A DNA stretch of 64,000 bases, from the NCBI GenBank assembly GCA_004194705.1, contig SADC01001043.1, positions 630,768-694,767 of the forward strand, in the 5' to 3' direction. The notes beneath the pieces are model-generated. The model made no database searches. It worked only from the letters and a program-made list of their open reading frames with translations, and was not told the DNA's origin. Position numbers and translations under genes: made by a program. Shown here piece by piece: positions 48,971 through 60,500 of this stretch; the first letter of the stretch is position 1; every line of letters starts with the position of its first letter. This DNA comes from Ditylenchus dipsaci (lineage: Eukaryota; Nematoda; Chromadorea; Rhabditida; Anguinidae).

Positions 48971-49797
48971 GGTACTATTGCTCTTTACACCCCACCACAA
49001 TTTTTTTTAAAAGTGTTCCCAAACACCCTATATCGACCTAAAATCACCTCAGCAGTTCAAAAAGACATTATTTTTGAACTCTGGTCGATAAAAAATTGAG
49101 TTTGGGTGTCACTTAAAATACCCTTTTTGACCATTTTAAAGGGATTTAGGGCTGTATTGGGGTGGAAAGGGACCAAAAAGGGGCCGCTTTTGTACAAAAA
49201 GGAAGATGTTGAACATAGTTTTGTCGACTGGGGCCTACCGCATGAATAACTCTGGTATGCATACATTTTTTATGCATCCAGAGTCACTTTCGAGTGATTT
49301 GTGTCTAAGGTGTGTGGGTGTGCACATCTCGACCCCAAGCAACCAAGCCCCTTGCGCCCTGGAAGGGAGCGCAGGGGGCTTGGTTGAAAGTGACTCTGGA
49401 TGCATAAAAAATGTATGCATACCAGAGTTATTCATGCGGTAGGCCCCAGTCAACAAAACTATGTTCAACATCTTCCTTTTTGTACAAAAGCGGCCCCTTT
49501 TTGGTCCCTTTCCACCCCAATACAGCCCTAAATCGCTTTAAAAATGGTCAAAAAACAGCAACTCTAAAACAGCAACTCTTGATCAAAGAGGCTCTTTTTG
49601 CCCAGCTCCAGTGACCAAAACATGGTAAAAACAGGTACATGGTCGAAAATTTAAAATGGCCAAAACTCAATTTTTTATTGACCAGAATTTAAAAATAATG
49701 TCTTTTTTGAACTGCTGAGGTGATTTTAGGTCGATATAGGGTGTTTGGGAACACTTTTAAAAAAAATTGTGGTGGGGGTGTGAACAGAAATAGTACC
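48971..49797. mobile_element. 827-bp near-perfect palindromic element with 8-bp TSD
   Basis: Ends GGTACTATTG and AGAAATAGTACC, flanked by perfect duplications CTTTATTG (48963-48970 and 49798-49805). The arms (about 360 bp) include CACCACAATTTTTTTTAAAA, CTATATCGACCTAAAATCAC and the innermost AACATAGTTTTGTCGACTGG...GCATGAATAACTCTGGTATG with almost no differences, so both strands show the same open frame. A central loop (about 49290-49390) has its own GC-rich hairpin AGCCCCTTGCGCCC/GGGAGCGCAGGGGGCT. It lies 297-306 bp upstream of the ODC start. Confidence 0.9.
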
Positions 49798-49855
49798 CTT
49801 TATTGCTTCACTTAATAATGATTTACGAAGGCTATTACAGTAAAACATTTATGAC

Positions 49856-50093
49856 TTAAAGGGCCTGACCTCTTCCTACTCGGTGGTCCCCGCCAATTCA
49901 CAAATTTTCCCTTGATCATTGGAATTCTGTACGGATTTTTCTGCCACGTTTCTAACAAAACTAGGCCTGAAATTAAATTTTAGGCTTAGTTTTGTTAGAG
50001 ACCTAGCGGAAAAATCCGGACAGAAGTCTAATGATCAAGGGAAAATTTTTGAATTGGCGGGGACCACCGAGTAGGAAGAGGTCAGGCCTTTAA
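49856..50093. mobile_element. TTAA-flanked MITE (copy 3)
   Basis: TTAA at both ends; termini AAGGGCCTGACCTCTTCCTA and AGGAAGAGGTCAGGCCTT are almost perfectly inverted over about 100 bp, including ACTCGGTGGTCCCCGCCAAT and GATCATTGGAATTCTGTACG. It is the least diverged copy of the family in this window. Confidence 0.88.
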
Positions 50094-51010
50094 GATATTA
50101 TTTGAAATAATGGTGACGCGTGATCTTCTGTTAGCTGTAACTTTTTCGATCTCCAGTCCTTCAAAGTAAATCTGGCGTAGAAATAGCAGGCCTTTCTGAT
50201 AGAATTTTTGTAATTTTTTTAAATTTTAAGCGAAAGGTGAAAATTGACATTTTGAAATTGAGAAAATTTTGCACTTCACAAATGACTATTTAAAAAAGCA
50301 TTTTTTAGAATTTTCGCCATTGTTTTGGATTTTGTACAGTATAAAAGAGCTCCTCTTCAAACATCCAATGACATATAACGTTGTATATAAATTCGAAAAG
50401 TGGGAAAGGCGGTCAAAAGGCTATGACCCAAAAAAAGTAATGGACAATTGAAAGTTGCTAAAAAAACCACAGGGAAACAAGGAATTTTAGAGTAGATTTT
50501 GAGTTTTTCCGGGAACTAAGGCATAGTCACAGGTTCGAATCCTGCTGGGAGCATAAATTATTTCTTGTTGTAATCAATAATATTAAAAAGGTCAAAAAGT
50601 TGTAAGTAAATCAAAGGTGGGCAAGTAGTCCATCAGATATTATTTTAAAAAGGTATCCACCTCCAAAATAGAAAAATTTATAAAATAGCAAAAAGCCAAA
50701 CTCATGATTGGCGGCAGCGGCAGTTGCATCGTGTTCCTTGCTTATGATCAAAGCCAGCAAAATTGGCAGCATGCAGACCATGTTTATGGTGGAAGATATT
50801 TCCGAATATGCTGAAAGATTGATCAGATCCAGTGGGGAGGTGGATAAAATCATGTGCATGGGTTTTTTCGCGTGATTTCTAAAAATGGTCGTTCGAGTAT
50901 TGAGCTATTGCTCGACCGAAAATTACTCGAAAAGCATTTGCTCGAGCAATACGCATCCATAATATTTTATTATTCACACCTTTCAAGAAGACAGATTTTC
51001 AAATGGGAAT

Positions 51011-51019
51011 GTATAAAAG
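51011..51019 (+). promoter_or_regulatory. TATA box of the small secreted-protein gene
   Basis: GTATAAAAG lies 82 bp upstream of the ATG at 51094. A start site about 30 bp downstream would leave a 5' leader of about 50 nt, a normal layout for an RNA polymerase II gene. It supports the reality of the gene at 51094-52519. Confidence 0.5.
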
Positions 51020-51093
51020 GTAAATAAAAGTAGCATCGTAAAAAAGATAAATACACATAACACTTTAAAATTATTTGTGTTTTTAATAATAAA

Positions 51094-52519
51094 ATGTTGG
51101 TGAAACATTTCTTATTAGTCTTTTTTGTTGTCCTTGTTATTTCTTTTTCTGCAGTATTAGCTAGCAGTAAAAAAAGCAGACATGCTACTAAAAAGAATGT
51201 GAGAATAGCTGTTACAGGAAATTGCGTTTACACGGTTATTATTTTATACGATTATTTGGAAAAAACAACAGGGTGGCCCGAAAAATTTACACTTTTGAAT
51301 ACTCTGTCAAGGGCTCCCGCGCACCATCTGAAACAAATTTTTTTTTTGTGTAATCAAGGATGTTGAAATGAGGGTTGTGAGGCCAGTACCGAGTCCTCTC
51401 ATTGTGCCGTAACCCTAGGTCTAACTCACATGAGATTTACATGGTTTGCTGCACATGGCTATCTCACTAGCTTCTTGATTTCCATGTGCGTATGCTCGCA
51501 CTTGAAGCTAACTTTGTGACCTAAAACTGAAACCGTATATCTTTTTTACATAAGAAATAACAAATATCATTATGACAACGCATTCTTGTACAGCGATTGA
51601 ATTAAAGACACGATTTTTATTGGAAATCCTTGATTTACACGCAGTTTTCGGGGCTCAAAGTTTAAAACTTTGGTAATTCACAAAAAGGACCGGTAAAAGA
51701 GCAGCTGCACTGGAGAAGCTTTGGGAAATTCAAACTTTTTAATTCAAATCGGGGGAATTCGTATCGGGGAAAATTAAATTGGCGTAAAAATCATGCTATA
51801 TTTACAGACTTATTATTTACAGATATATTATTATTTACAGACTTATTACTTATTTTCAGATAAAATTTTCCCCCAATTTGAACCCCCTCCAATATAAATT
51901 CCCCAGTTCAAATTCCCGAGCTTCTTCTGCCCAACTTCTCTTTTGTTGGTCTTTTTTGGTAAATTGCCAAAGTTTTTTTACTACATTTGAATCGATGATT
52001 TCCAAATAAAAATTCCTCAGGGCATCACACTTTTCCTTGATTTTTACTCAAACGCTTCGTTACATAGAGTTTCTGGGTCAAACTGACCCATTTTTACATA
52101 TACTCAGCAAAAAATGCTTCACAGTATGAGGGTTTGATTGGCAGTTTACTGCACTTACCAAAAAGTCTTGGGAAATAAATAGAAATTCGTTGAAGTTTTT
52201 TTTGTAAATTTTGTGAAAAGAGGGAAGGTGCATAAAAAATAAAATCAAGTTTTTTATTGCAAAAACTCAATTTTAGAAAAGTCACGTGTTCAATTTTGGC
52301 AAGAAGCGAAGAATGAACTATAAAGAAAGGGCTGAGGTTCGTCACTATCGCCATAAAATGCAAGATTACGAAGATGCTGAAGATACAAAACAGACGTTCT
52401 ATTCAAATCCTAAGTTCACTTTTAAAAATAGTCACTATCAACAAAACAAACTCAAGAAGCCCACACTTCCTTGTTTGTGTGCTAAAAGAAAACAATGTTC
52501 AAAAGCAGTATTAGTTTGA
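51094..52519 (+). CDS. Small secreted basic protein; candidate amidated-neuropeptide precursor
   Basis: Two exons, 51094-51198 (35 codons, donor AAT|GTGAGA) and 52277-52519 (acceptor CAATTTTAG, 80 codons plus TGA), join in phase 0 into a 115-residue product. Residues 1-23 form a classic signal peptide (basic N-end, hydrophobic core LLVFFVVLVISFSAVLA). The rest is very basic: ATKKN at the exon junction, then KSHVFNFGKKRR, a Gly followed by four basic residues, which is the usual precursor signature for cleavage and C-terminal amidation and would release a peptide ending VFNF-amide. It continues with dibasic sites and ends PCLCAKRKQCSKAVLV. A TATA box precedes it, and AATAAA occurs at about 52784. 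I recognise no family. It could also be a non-peptide secreted protein or a chance pairing of two open frames. Confidence 0.5.
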
Positions 52520-54057
52520 ACTAAAAAGATTGATTGTTGCAACAGCTTGCTCTAAACATGCAAATTTTCCGCATCCTATTTGCTCTTATTATGCTGCATG
52601 CTCTGTTTTGAAATGTAATTTTTTCGGACTGTGTTTTCGACCCACTTTATGCAAGTTACCATCAAAATTGTGACTTATTTTATTAGCTACAATTTGGGTC
52701 GCAACTTGCCTAGGATCGGTACTGAAAAAGTGAGTCAAAAAACAATACGACAAACACTTTATTAAATCAGAAAAATGTATTAAAATAAAAAAATTGTAAT
52801 CCTATAATGTATTTTTAAAGGGACATGGTCTTGTATTTGAAAAATAAAGGCGGGGAGCCAGTGATTTTTTTTATTCCACCAAAAATTTCATCAATTTTTT
52901 TTAAAAATTTCCCTGTTTTATTTTAAAGTATTACATGCAGGTTGCTTTGAGGTGGCTTTTCAGGCCGACAAAAATCATTTTTCCCCTCTCATCGCTTGTT
53001 TTCTCATGCATTCTTTTAGCGCATCTAATTTTTTATATACCAATCTAAAGACATTTTCCTAATCTTTTATAAAAATCTTGAAAGCGCATATTATAGTGAA
53101 AATATCGAAGTACAGTCAAATCTCGTTTATTGGCACCCCCAAAAGTTTGTTCCAGCCACGGGTCCGACACTTTTTTTGCCCAATTTTTGAAAACTGTTGC
53201 CAGTTCTGTTTTTACAGTCTGGTCGGAAATATCGTCAGGATCCCGATTTTGCCGATCGTTTTTTTAAATTCTTGCAATTTCATCATTAAAAAGCAAAACT
53301 CAGTTCTCCGGCACCCCTTTTCAAAAAAATTTTTGTACTTAACAACATTTACTTACTATCTAATAAATCGAAATGTACATGTCACAGCCTTTCAAAATTT
53401 GAATTTCCTTGTAGTTCAACTCAAACAAAACGCCAAGAATTAAATTGCCGTTTTACGCGCCTTTTTAATTTTTTGTCTTTTCTTCACCGAAATGTACTGT
53501 TTTTTGCAAAAAGCACACGGTCTTTTACTCCAAAAGATCTTTTGTTTAGAAATTACATCGTATGCCTTTTTCAAAATCTTGTTTGTCCGTAACATGAGTT
53601 CCTATTAGACTGAATCAGGAACTTTTTTTAATGTTTTAGTGAACAAATAGACTTTTGAAAAAAATATTGATATTGGGCAATATATTGAGGTCCACAACTT
53701 TAAAATATTGGTATTGGGTCTAGAGAGAACCAAAAATATTGGTATTGGTATTAGGTAAAGGAAATGCCCATCTCTAGTTACAAAAGTAATCAACTTTATT
53801 TAAAACTTCAACACCCCAAACATTACGAATCAAATATTTTCGCCATTTTGCAATTGGTTAAAAAAATTGCAAAAACACTAAAAATATAAGTATTTTAACC
53901 GAAAAAAGAAAAGGGATCTAAATCTCGTTCACTATCACATAATTCTGACAATCCACTTGACTACCTCACCTGACAATACAGAGAAAGTAAGAATACGAAA
54001 ACAAAAACTACAGAACAAGTGCGCTTATTTAGAACAAATGAAAAATGCGTAAAAATT

Positions 54058-55458
54058 GAAGTGCAATCCACCCCCCCTCCAAAGAGTATTTTCTCTAAGC
54101 GTCCTATTTGGGTTCCCTTGATTTTTTTAAAGTTTTTTTGCAATGCGTAGCGCAGCAACTTAGGCTTATGCTTTAGGCTTAGATGAAAAAAGTCTGCTTA
54201 GAGAAAAATACTCTTTGCAGAGGAGTACCGTAAAAACGCCTACGCAAAAACGCCTACAGTAAAAAGGCCTACGCAAAAAGGCCTACGCTAAAAGGCCTAT
54301 AGTAAAAAGGCCTACAACTGTTTCTAAACCTAATTTGATCTACAAATGTCCTGAAACGCATTAAAATTGGATGTCTGTGTGACAAAAAGGCCTTAGCCAT
54401 GTTTCGATTTAAAAAATTATAACTTTCTTTATATATTCTATTTAAGTTCACGCTTCTATTGAAATTTCGGTACTTGTGCTGTTTAGACCCCCCCCCCCAT
54501 TTTTTTGGTTTTGAATGTTTTTTTATGTAAGTGAATATTTTCCACAACTACAAATTCTACTTGAATGGAGCAGCTTCAGATTTTGTAACCATTCTACGAA
54601 TTCGACATCGGTCCAATTCAAAAGCTTTTCATATAGATTTCCAAGGTTGAATCTACGGAGTTCTTCCATTATCTAAAACAAAGAAATTGGAATACATGCA
54701 TAGAACAAAATGATGGACTGAATGAACATTTCCATAACGATAATTAATATTAAAATGGGGACTATGAACATTATGCTTAAAAACATAAAAAACATTCACA
54801 ACCAAAAAAATGGGGGGGGTCTAAACAGCACAAGTACCGAAATTTCGATATTCTTTTCAGCGTTGGCATTCATTTGGGCAAAACTCATTTGTGCGCCAAT
54901 TTCAAAATGTCTAATTTCCTAACTCGAAACTGCGGTTTTTCCGATTTATTAGTGTATTCTTTCCCTGTGGTAAATTTTCCCTGTGGTAAATTAGCCTTTC
55001 CAAAATTGTGAGGTTACATGTTTCAATGCAAGTGACAGCAGACATTATTTTTTCTCAAATAACAGTAATACATTAGTATTAAAAACTATGTTAGACGTGC
55101 TGTGACATGGCTGAGAATCGAACCCGCGACCAGCTTTCACCGATTTCTGCTACTCGGGCAGTGGTCAGTTAAATCCGCGGCTAATTAGCTCCGTATTTTT
55201 AAACCAATAATATTGATATGTTTTTGTCTAACTATCCTTGTTTTTCAAATGATTTTCTATGAACAACCTCAGAAAATTGGAATTCTATTTGTTTCAGGAC
55301 TGAAAAAATGTAGATAATTTTATAGGCGTTTTTACTGTAGGCCTTTTTACTGTAGGGCTTTTTGTGTAGGCCTTTTTGCGTAGGCGTTTTTGTGTAGGCG
55401 TTTTTGCGTAGGCCTTTTTACTGGACACCTTGCAGAGGGGGGAGGTGGTTTGCACTCC
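54058..55458. mobile_element. Foldback element with GTAGGCCTTTTT arrays at both ends
   Basis: Outer ends GTGCAATCCACCCCCC and GGGGAGGTGGTTTGCAC are inverted. Just inside are word arrays in opposite orientation: AAAAACGCCTACG/AAAAAGGCCTACA units at 54229-54312 and TGTAGGCCTTTTT/GTAGGCGTTTTTG units at 55322-55425. A further inverted pair lies within (GAAATTTCGGTACTTGTGCT...CCCATTTTTTTGGTT, 54455-54515 against 54800-54850). The ends are shared with the short hairpin at 4830-4926. Confidence 0.7.
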
Positions 55459-57424
55459 ATATGCTGTCGTCGACAAAGCCCTCGAGTTCGAACCCGCATG
55501 GACGCTTTTTTATTTATTTATTTTTGTTTTATTTAATTTTTGTTGTGTTTTTACGCTTTTAATGATTGCATAATTTTTATATCTACTTAAACGATATGAT
55601 GATAATGATTGCCAATGAAAAAATGAGAAAAGCACAAGGACAGCTCACAGTGCACCCTTTAGCTGGTCATTGGTATAGTATAGCACTGTGTTTGAACTTT
55701 TCTCACTTTTTTCATTGAAAATCACTTTCGTTACCTCTTTTCAGTGCAAATAAATAAAATTGTGACTAAAGCACATTTAAATGCAAAAAAAAAATTAATT
55801 GGAGGGAAAATTTGAAAAACAACCTCGATGAATGTCACTTGTGAAGCCGTGTCCACCTTCATCATGAAGGTAACATAAGGACCTGTCAACAAAACAGCCG
55901 TAAATTAGAGAAAATGCCAAAGCAACAGAAATTTTTTCACAACGCACGGTATTTTGAATTAATTTCTTTCCATTTTTTTTGGAAAACTTTCCGCGTTTTT
56001 TCTGTCAGGAAAGCTTTCCGGAAAACTTTCCATTTCACAACCCTAGTCAGGGAGCTAGCTACGCTACGCTATTTTAATATTTTTCCTGAATCTTTTGGGC
56101 CAACATGTAGTTGACAAGCGTTTGCTGTTGATCTGTCCTTCCTCTGCATGTGAAAACGAAAATATTCTTGTTACATTACAGTTAAAAAATTTTAGTTGTA
56201 ATAATCTCCAGCAATAAAACATTAATACGTTCAATTGTATATTGTACTTTTATCAAGTTCAATTGCTCAGACAAAGAAGCTCAAACTATAAAAAACGCAT
56301 TTCACGGTACGATATGATACTCGTAATTTGTTAGAACCCCATTTAAAATTCACAACTGTTTGAAATGCCTTTTTTGCGTAAAATAGTATTTGAAGTAGCG
56401 CACATATACTCCAAAATGCCACTTTTGTTCCATTCAGAACAACGGCATGCAAAAGGAAAGAAGAGTGAAAAATTGGCATTTCTCTGTCAATTCTTTAGTT
56501 AGCTTTAGGTATTAGAAAGACATACAGCTAGCCATCTAGCTTGTCTATAACGGGCAATAATATATTTTGTTCTGGCTAGCTGGTTTGGTGGTTGGGTAAG
56601 CCGACAATAAAGTGTGCGCTAGCTAAATGTCATCCATTAATAGCTCTTACACTATCCATAACTAACTTCTTGATTAAATATTTTCAGAAATTAAGAGTAA
56701 TAACACATTTTCACTTTTGTATTTTTGTGGTATTTCTTTTGTTATAATTTATTACAAGCAATCAAAGGTTGAAATTTGTCTAAAGTAATCTGATTGAAAA
56801 GTTTGACTCTATAAGACTGCTACATACTTTTTTTTGTCAAACCACATATTCAGTCACTCCATAAATTTGAGAATAAAAAGAAATATCAAGCAAATTAAAA
56901 AACTGGTAATTTCGAATCCGGTCCGTTTTCGCCTTGGTAATCCTGTTTTTTTTTCCATCTTTTTGCTTGATGCCTCTATTTTGTTTTTGTTGTTTTTTAT
57001 TTTCGTTTGTTTTTTTATTATTCTGTTGTTGCTTTTTATTTTTCATTTCTGTCTTGGGCTTTTTTTGGCTTTAAACCGTTTTGAAGAATAACAAATATGG
57101 CAAAGAATTTTAGCCATAAAATATTTCTCAAAGTCATTTTTAGCATCGGTCACATTGCGTCGTGTTGGATTGAATTAACATAAAAATATGTTTTTCATAA
57201 ACTGTATTATTTTGATGTTATGGCGTAGTGCTAGCAGTGCTTGTTTAACAACAAGGGAAACCTAGATAAAATATAAAAAATGTAAAAAAACGGGGGAGGG
57301 GGGGGGGCAAGGCAAAAACCGGACCGTATTCGGCACTAGGGCCCATTTTTGTTTTTCAGGACAGTTGCGTACTATATGGATCTGTAAAAAAACAATTAAG
57401 TTTATTGTTGCTAATATTATAGTC

Positions 57425-57515
57425 GGTTCTTTTGGTTATCGGGAATACCCGACCTCAGTCGTGCTAAGACAATTTATGCGTAAGAATCGGGTATTCCCGA
57501 TAACCAAAAAGAACC
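57425..57515. repeat. 28-bp-arm hairpin just upstream of TBC1D16 start
   Basis: GGTTCTTTTGGTTATCGGGA-ATACCCGA is mirrored by TCGGGTAT-TCCCGATAACCAAAAAGAACC with a 34-nt spacer. It ends 57 bp before the presumed ATG, so it lies in the 5' leader or promoter. It could be a tiny MITE or a folded 5' UTR. Confidence 0.65.
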
Positions 57516-57572
57516 TTATAGTCTATTCCAAGAAAACAATGTTTTGTTAAAAAAGCATTTGTCTGCTGAGAG

Positions 57573-60500
57573 ATGAATATGGACAGCCACAAAGCTACTG
57601 TTTCAGCCACTTTTAGCGAGCTCTTTAAAAAGGCTCATGGTGCCATAGCTAATTTAAGAGGTAATAATTTATTTGCTCAGAGTGTTAATATATCTAATAA
57701 CTTCAAAAGATACCCACAGTTGTTTTTTCCAAAAACTTAAACTTTGTCCAAAAATAGCTGTAATGTTACAGTTTCTCCACTTCCGTAGTCAGTAATCAAT
57801 AAAAGGTCAACCTTGAAGACTGACCGAAAACGGACCATATATAGACGGTCACTTTTCTATGTTACATTATTTTCTTTGCTGACCAACGAAACATAAATAA
57901 GACTGACCTATTATAGATACTTAAATGCTTAATTAAAAGACTATTACAGTCGACGCTCGATATAACGAACGCTCGATACTCTAAACTCTCGATATAACAA
58001 ACTTTTTTTGGTTTGGTTGCATTTGAACTGGCGCTCTATATAACGAACGCTCGATATAGCGAACACTCGGAGCGGTCCGGATCGGATAATGACGCTCGAT
58101 ATAACGAACTCTCACAGGTTGCAATATAAAACTGTGTTCTGTTTTAAAATTTGCGCCAAAAATTTTACAGATTTAGTCCTTCAATTTTTTTATTGAAATT
58201 TTAAAAGTGAAGAAATTCTAAAAATTTCAAGAAATTCTAGAGTTTCAAAATAGGCGTAATTTATTTCTAGTTTCATTTTCAAAAATCTGTTTTCCCAAAT
58301 TGATTTTTCTTACGAGATTATTTTTACTGTACAAAAAACGATTTTCACGTGATCCAATGTGGTTAGGCTTCACCCATCCAGGAGCTATCCACAGAATACT
58401 ATCCGGACCAGCACAGTCGTTTTTAGGGTTTATATAGCAGTCTTCATTTTTTTATGTTTGACATATCGATCATGAGAGCTATTATGCGCCGCGTCATTTT
58501 TATAGAAAACATAAAAGGCATAATGTTGACCCATTAATCTTTCGGAAATGCGATCAGCTTGATTATTTCTTGGCCAAAGGAGATAAGAAGAAAATAAAAC
58601 AGTCCAGTGTTTTTCTTTCCAGTCAATTGATTTACTATGTAGTATTGTATATTTGTTCAATTAACGTAGTTGCTGGAATAAACTCTCGATATAACGAACT
58701 CCTACAACTTTTTAACGAAGAACGCTCGATTTAACGTACACTCAATACAACGAACACTCGATATAACGAACCCTGCGGCTAATCCCCGGGGGTTCGCTGT
58801 ATCGAGCGTCGACTGTAGTTTATAATGAAATTCTGTAATATTCTTCCATCAAAAAAAGAAAATTAAAACTTGATGCTCTAGCAGAATATATCACAAGTCC
58901 TTTTTTGACGCCAAAATATCCCAAACATTAAAAGTTGCTAATTTTGACCCTAGCAGCGAATATCCGCCCCCCCCCCCAACGATTTCCACTTTTTTACTTA
59001 AGTAAAAAGTACCCAAATTTATGTCCCAGACCCGGAAAATGTGCGCAAACTCTTTATTAGTCACAACTTCCGTACGCTGGCCTACCCCCAAGCCTAAGGG
59101 CTAAGCCTAAACTTGTTGTTGCAAGGGTAGTTGCAGAAACTTTAAAAGGTCGGAGTGTGGGGGGGGGGGTTGGTGGGTTATTCGCTTCTAGCGCCCTAAT
59201 TTTTAAGGCGTGAACAGCTTTTTCTTGGGCAAAAACGGCGAGATTATATACTCCAAAAACAATGTTTGTGTTCACGAGGCAACTTCTGGCCAAGCATATC
59301 CATCAGTAAGCTTTATCAAATTCGCGAAAACGCATATATTTATTTTTGAAGGATCCATCAGTTGAAGAGGAAGACAGCGTGGTACACACTCCCGGTTATC
59401 TAACCATCACTTGTCAACATGATGAGCAGTTTGGAGTGACTCTGGTCTTGCAATGGTTGCCCAACACTACTCTTGAGAAAAATCCTGCCAGGTTTACAAG
59501 GACTGGATATTGTGTTGTGTTTGTGCTTGTCAACTTTGGTGCACTTTGTGCTTTAATATCAAAGTTCGGTTTGAGACTGACCGATTGCTTTATAGCATTC
59601 GATGTGTGTCTCCGAGAAGTCATACTAGAGAAAGTCTGACAAATGACAAACACAAAATAGAGGTTAGTCTTTATGATATATTATCAAAAAGTAGAGATAC
59701 ATTGCTCGGGATACCGGAGTTGTATTAGGCATTGGGGCTGGATATTTGGCACCATGAACACACTTTACTCCGACTCCATCGTATTCACACAGTCGAAGTT
59801 GGAGTATTTATAGTTGGTGGAGTACCATTTGCACCAAAAGTATCTCTGATTCCGATCTCTACCTTATTTCTGAAATTTTACTACACTTTTAAACTACTTT
59901 TATATTGCGCTTCAAAAAATCAGCATCGGGCAAATTCATCGCTCCGCCCCCCCCCGTATTAAAAATATTGGTGATAATGCCAACCACCGGCACCTGAAAA
60001 TTGACTTACTTTGCCCGGCCATAAACAATTGGTGCTGGCACTCGTGCAACTTTGGGTCTGAGTAAACAGCTTGAAAAACATTGACGTCGCAAGCGTGCCC
60101 ACCAATCACAAATACTGCAATTCCGACTTTGTAAACAAGGTCTGAGCTGCAGTATTTTTCACCGTGAACACCCTTTAGTCCAAGTTTAACTCCGATTCCA
60201 ATGCCAGTTCCAACTCTGGTTGCTGAACAGATATGAAATATTATTCACAATTTTCTGTTTTTTTCTTTGTTTCACTACTCTTAAGTTAAGAGCCTTTGTA
60301 TCGAAAACTCTAAATCATAAATAAATAAATTTCTAGAAGTCAAGCAATGAAAGTGATGAGAGTGAAGCCGCTGATGAAAACTGCTCATCAGTGAGCACCT
60401 TGACCAACACAAGCACTACACTGCAGTCCCCTTATAGCCATGCTTCCACTGAGATATGTGTGGAGATGGAAGGAGAGATGATCACTCTAACCTCAGATGT

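Larger units (their letters stand above)
52520..57572. other. Intergenic DNA before TBC1D16, repeats only
   Basis: Holds an ACAGTCAAATCTCGTTTATT pogo-like terminus at about 53112 without a visible partner, an ATTGGTATTGG word patch (53665-53760), the large foldback element 54058-55458, and two loose B-box-like words (55109, 55485). Open frames at 53078, 54269 (-), 56267 (-) and 56834 are low-complexity or repeat-derived. No RNA gene or conserved exon was seen. Confidence 0.5.

Noticed and set aside
49206..49471. Two identical 78-codon frames on opposite strands
   Set aside because: They are the mirrored arms of the palindromic element 48971-49797.
44676..50545. Several tRNA B-box-like words (GGTTCGAATC) suggesting SINEs
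   Set aside because: The copies at 44.7 and 45.2 kb are inside the TIRs of a TTAA-flanked DNA element, and none has an A box, tRNA fold or 3' tail, so a SINE call is not supported.
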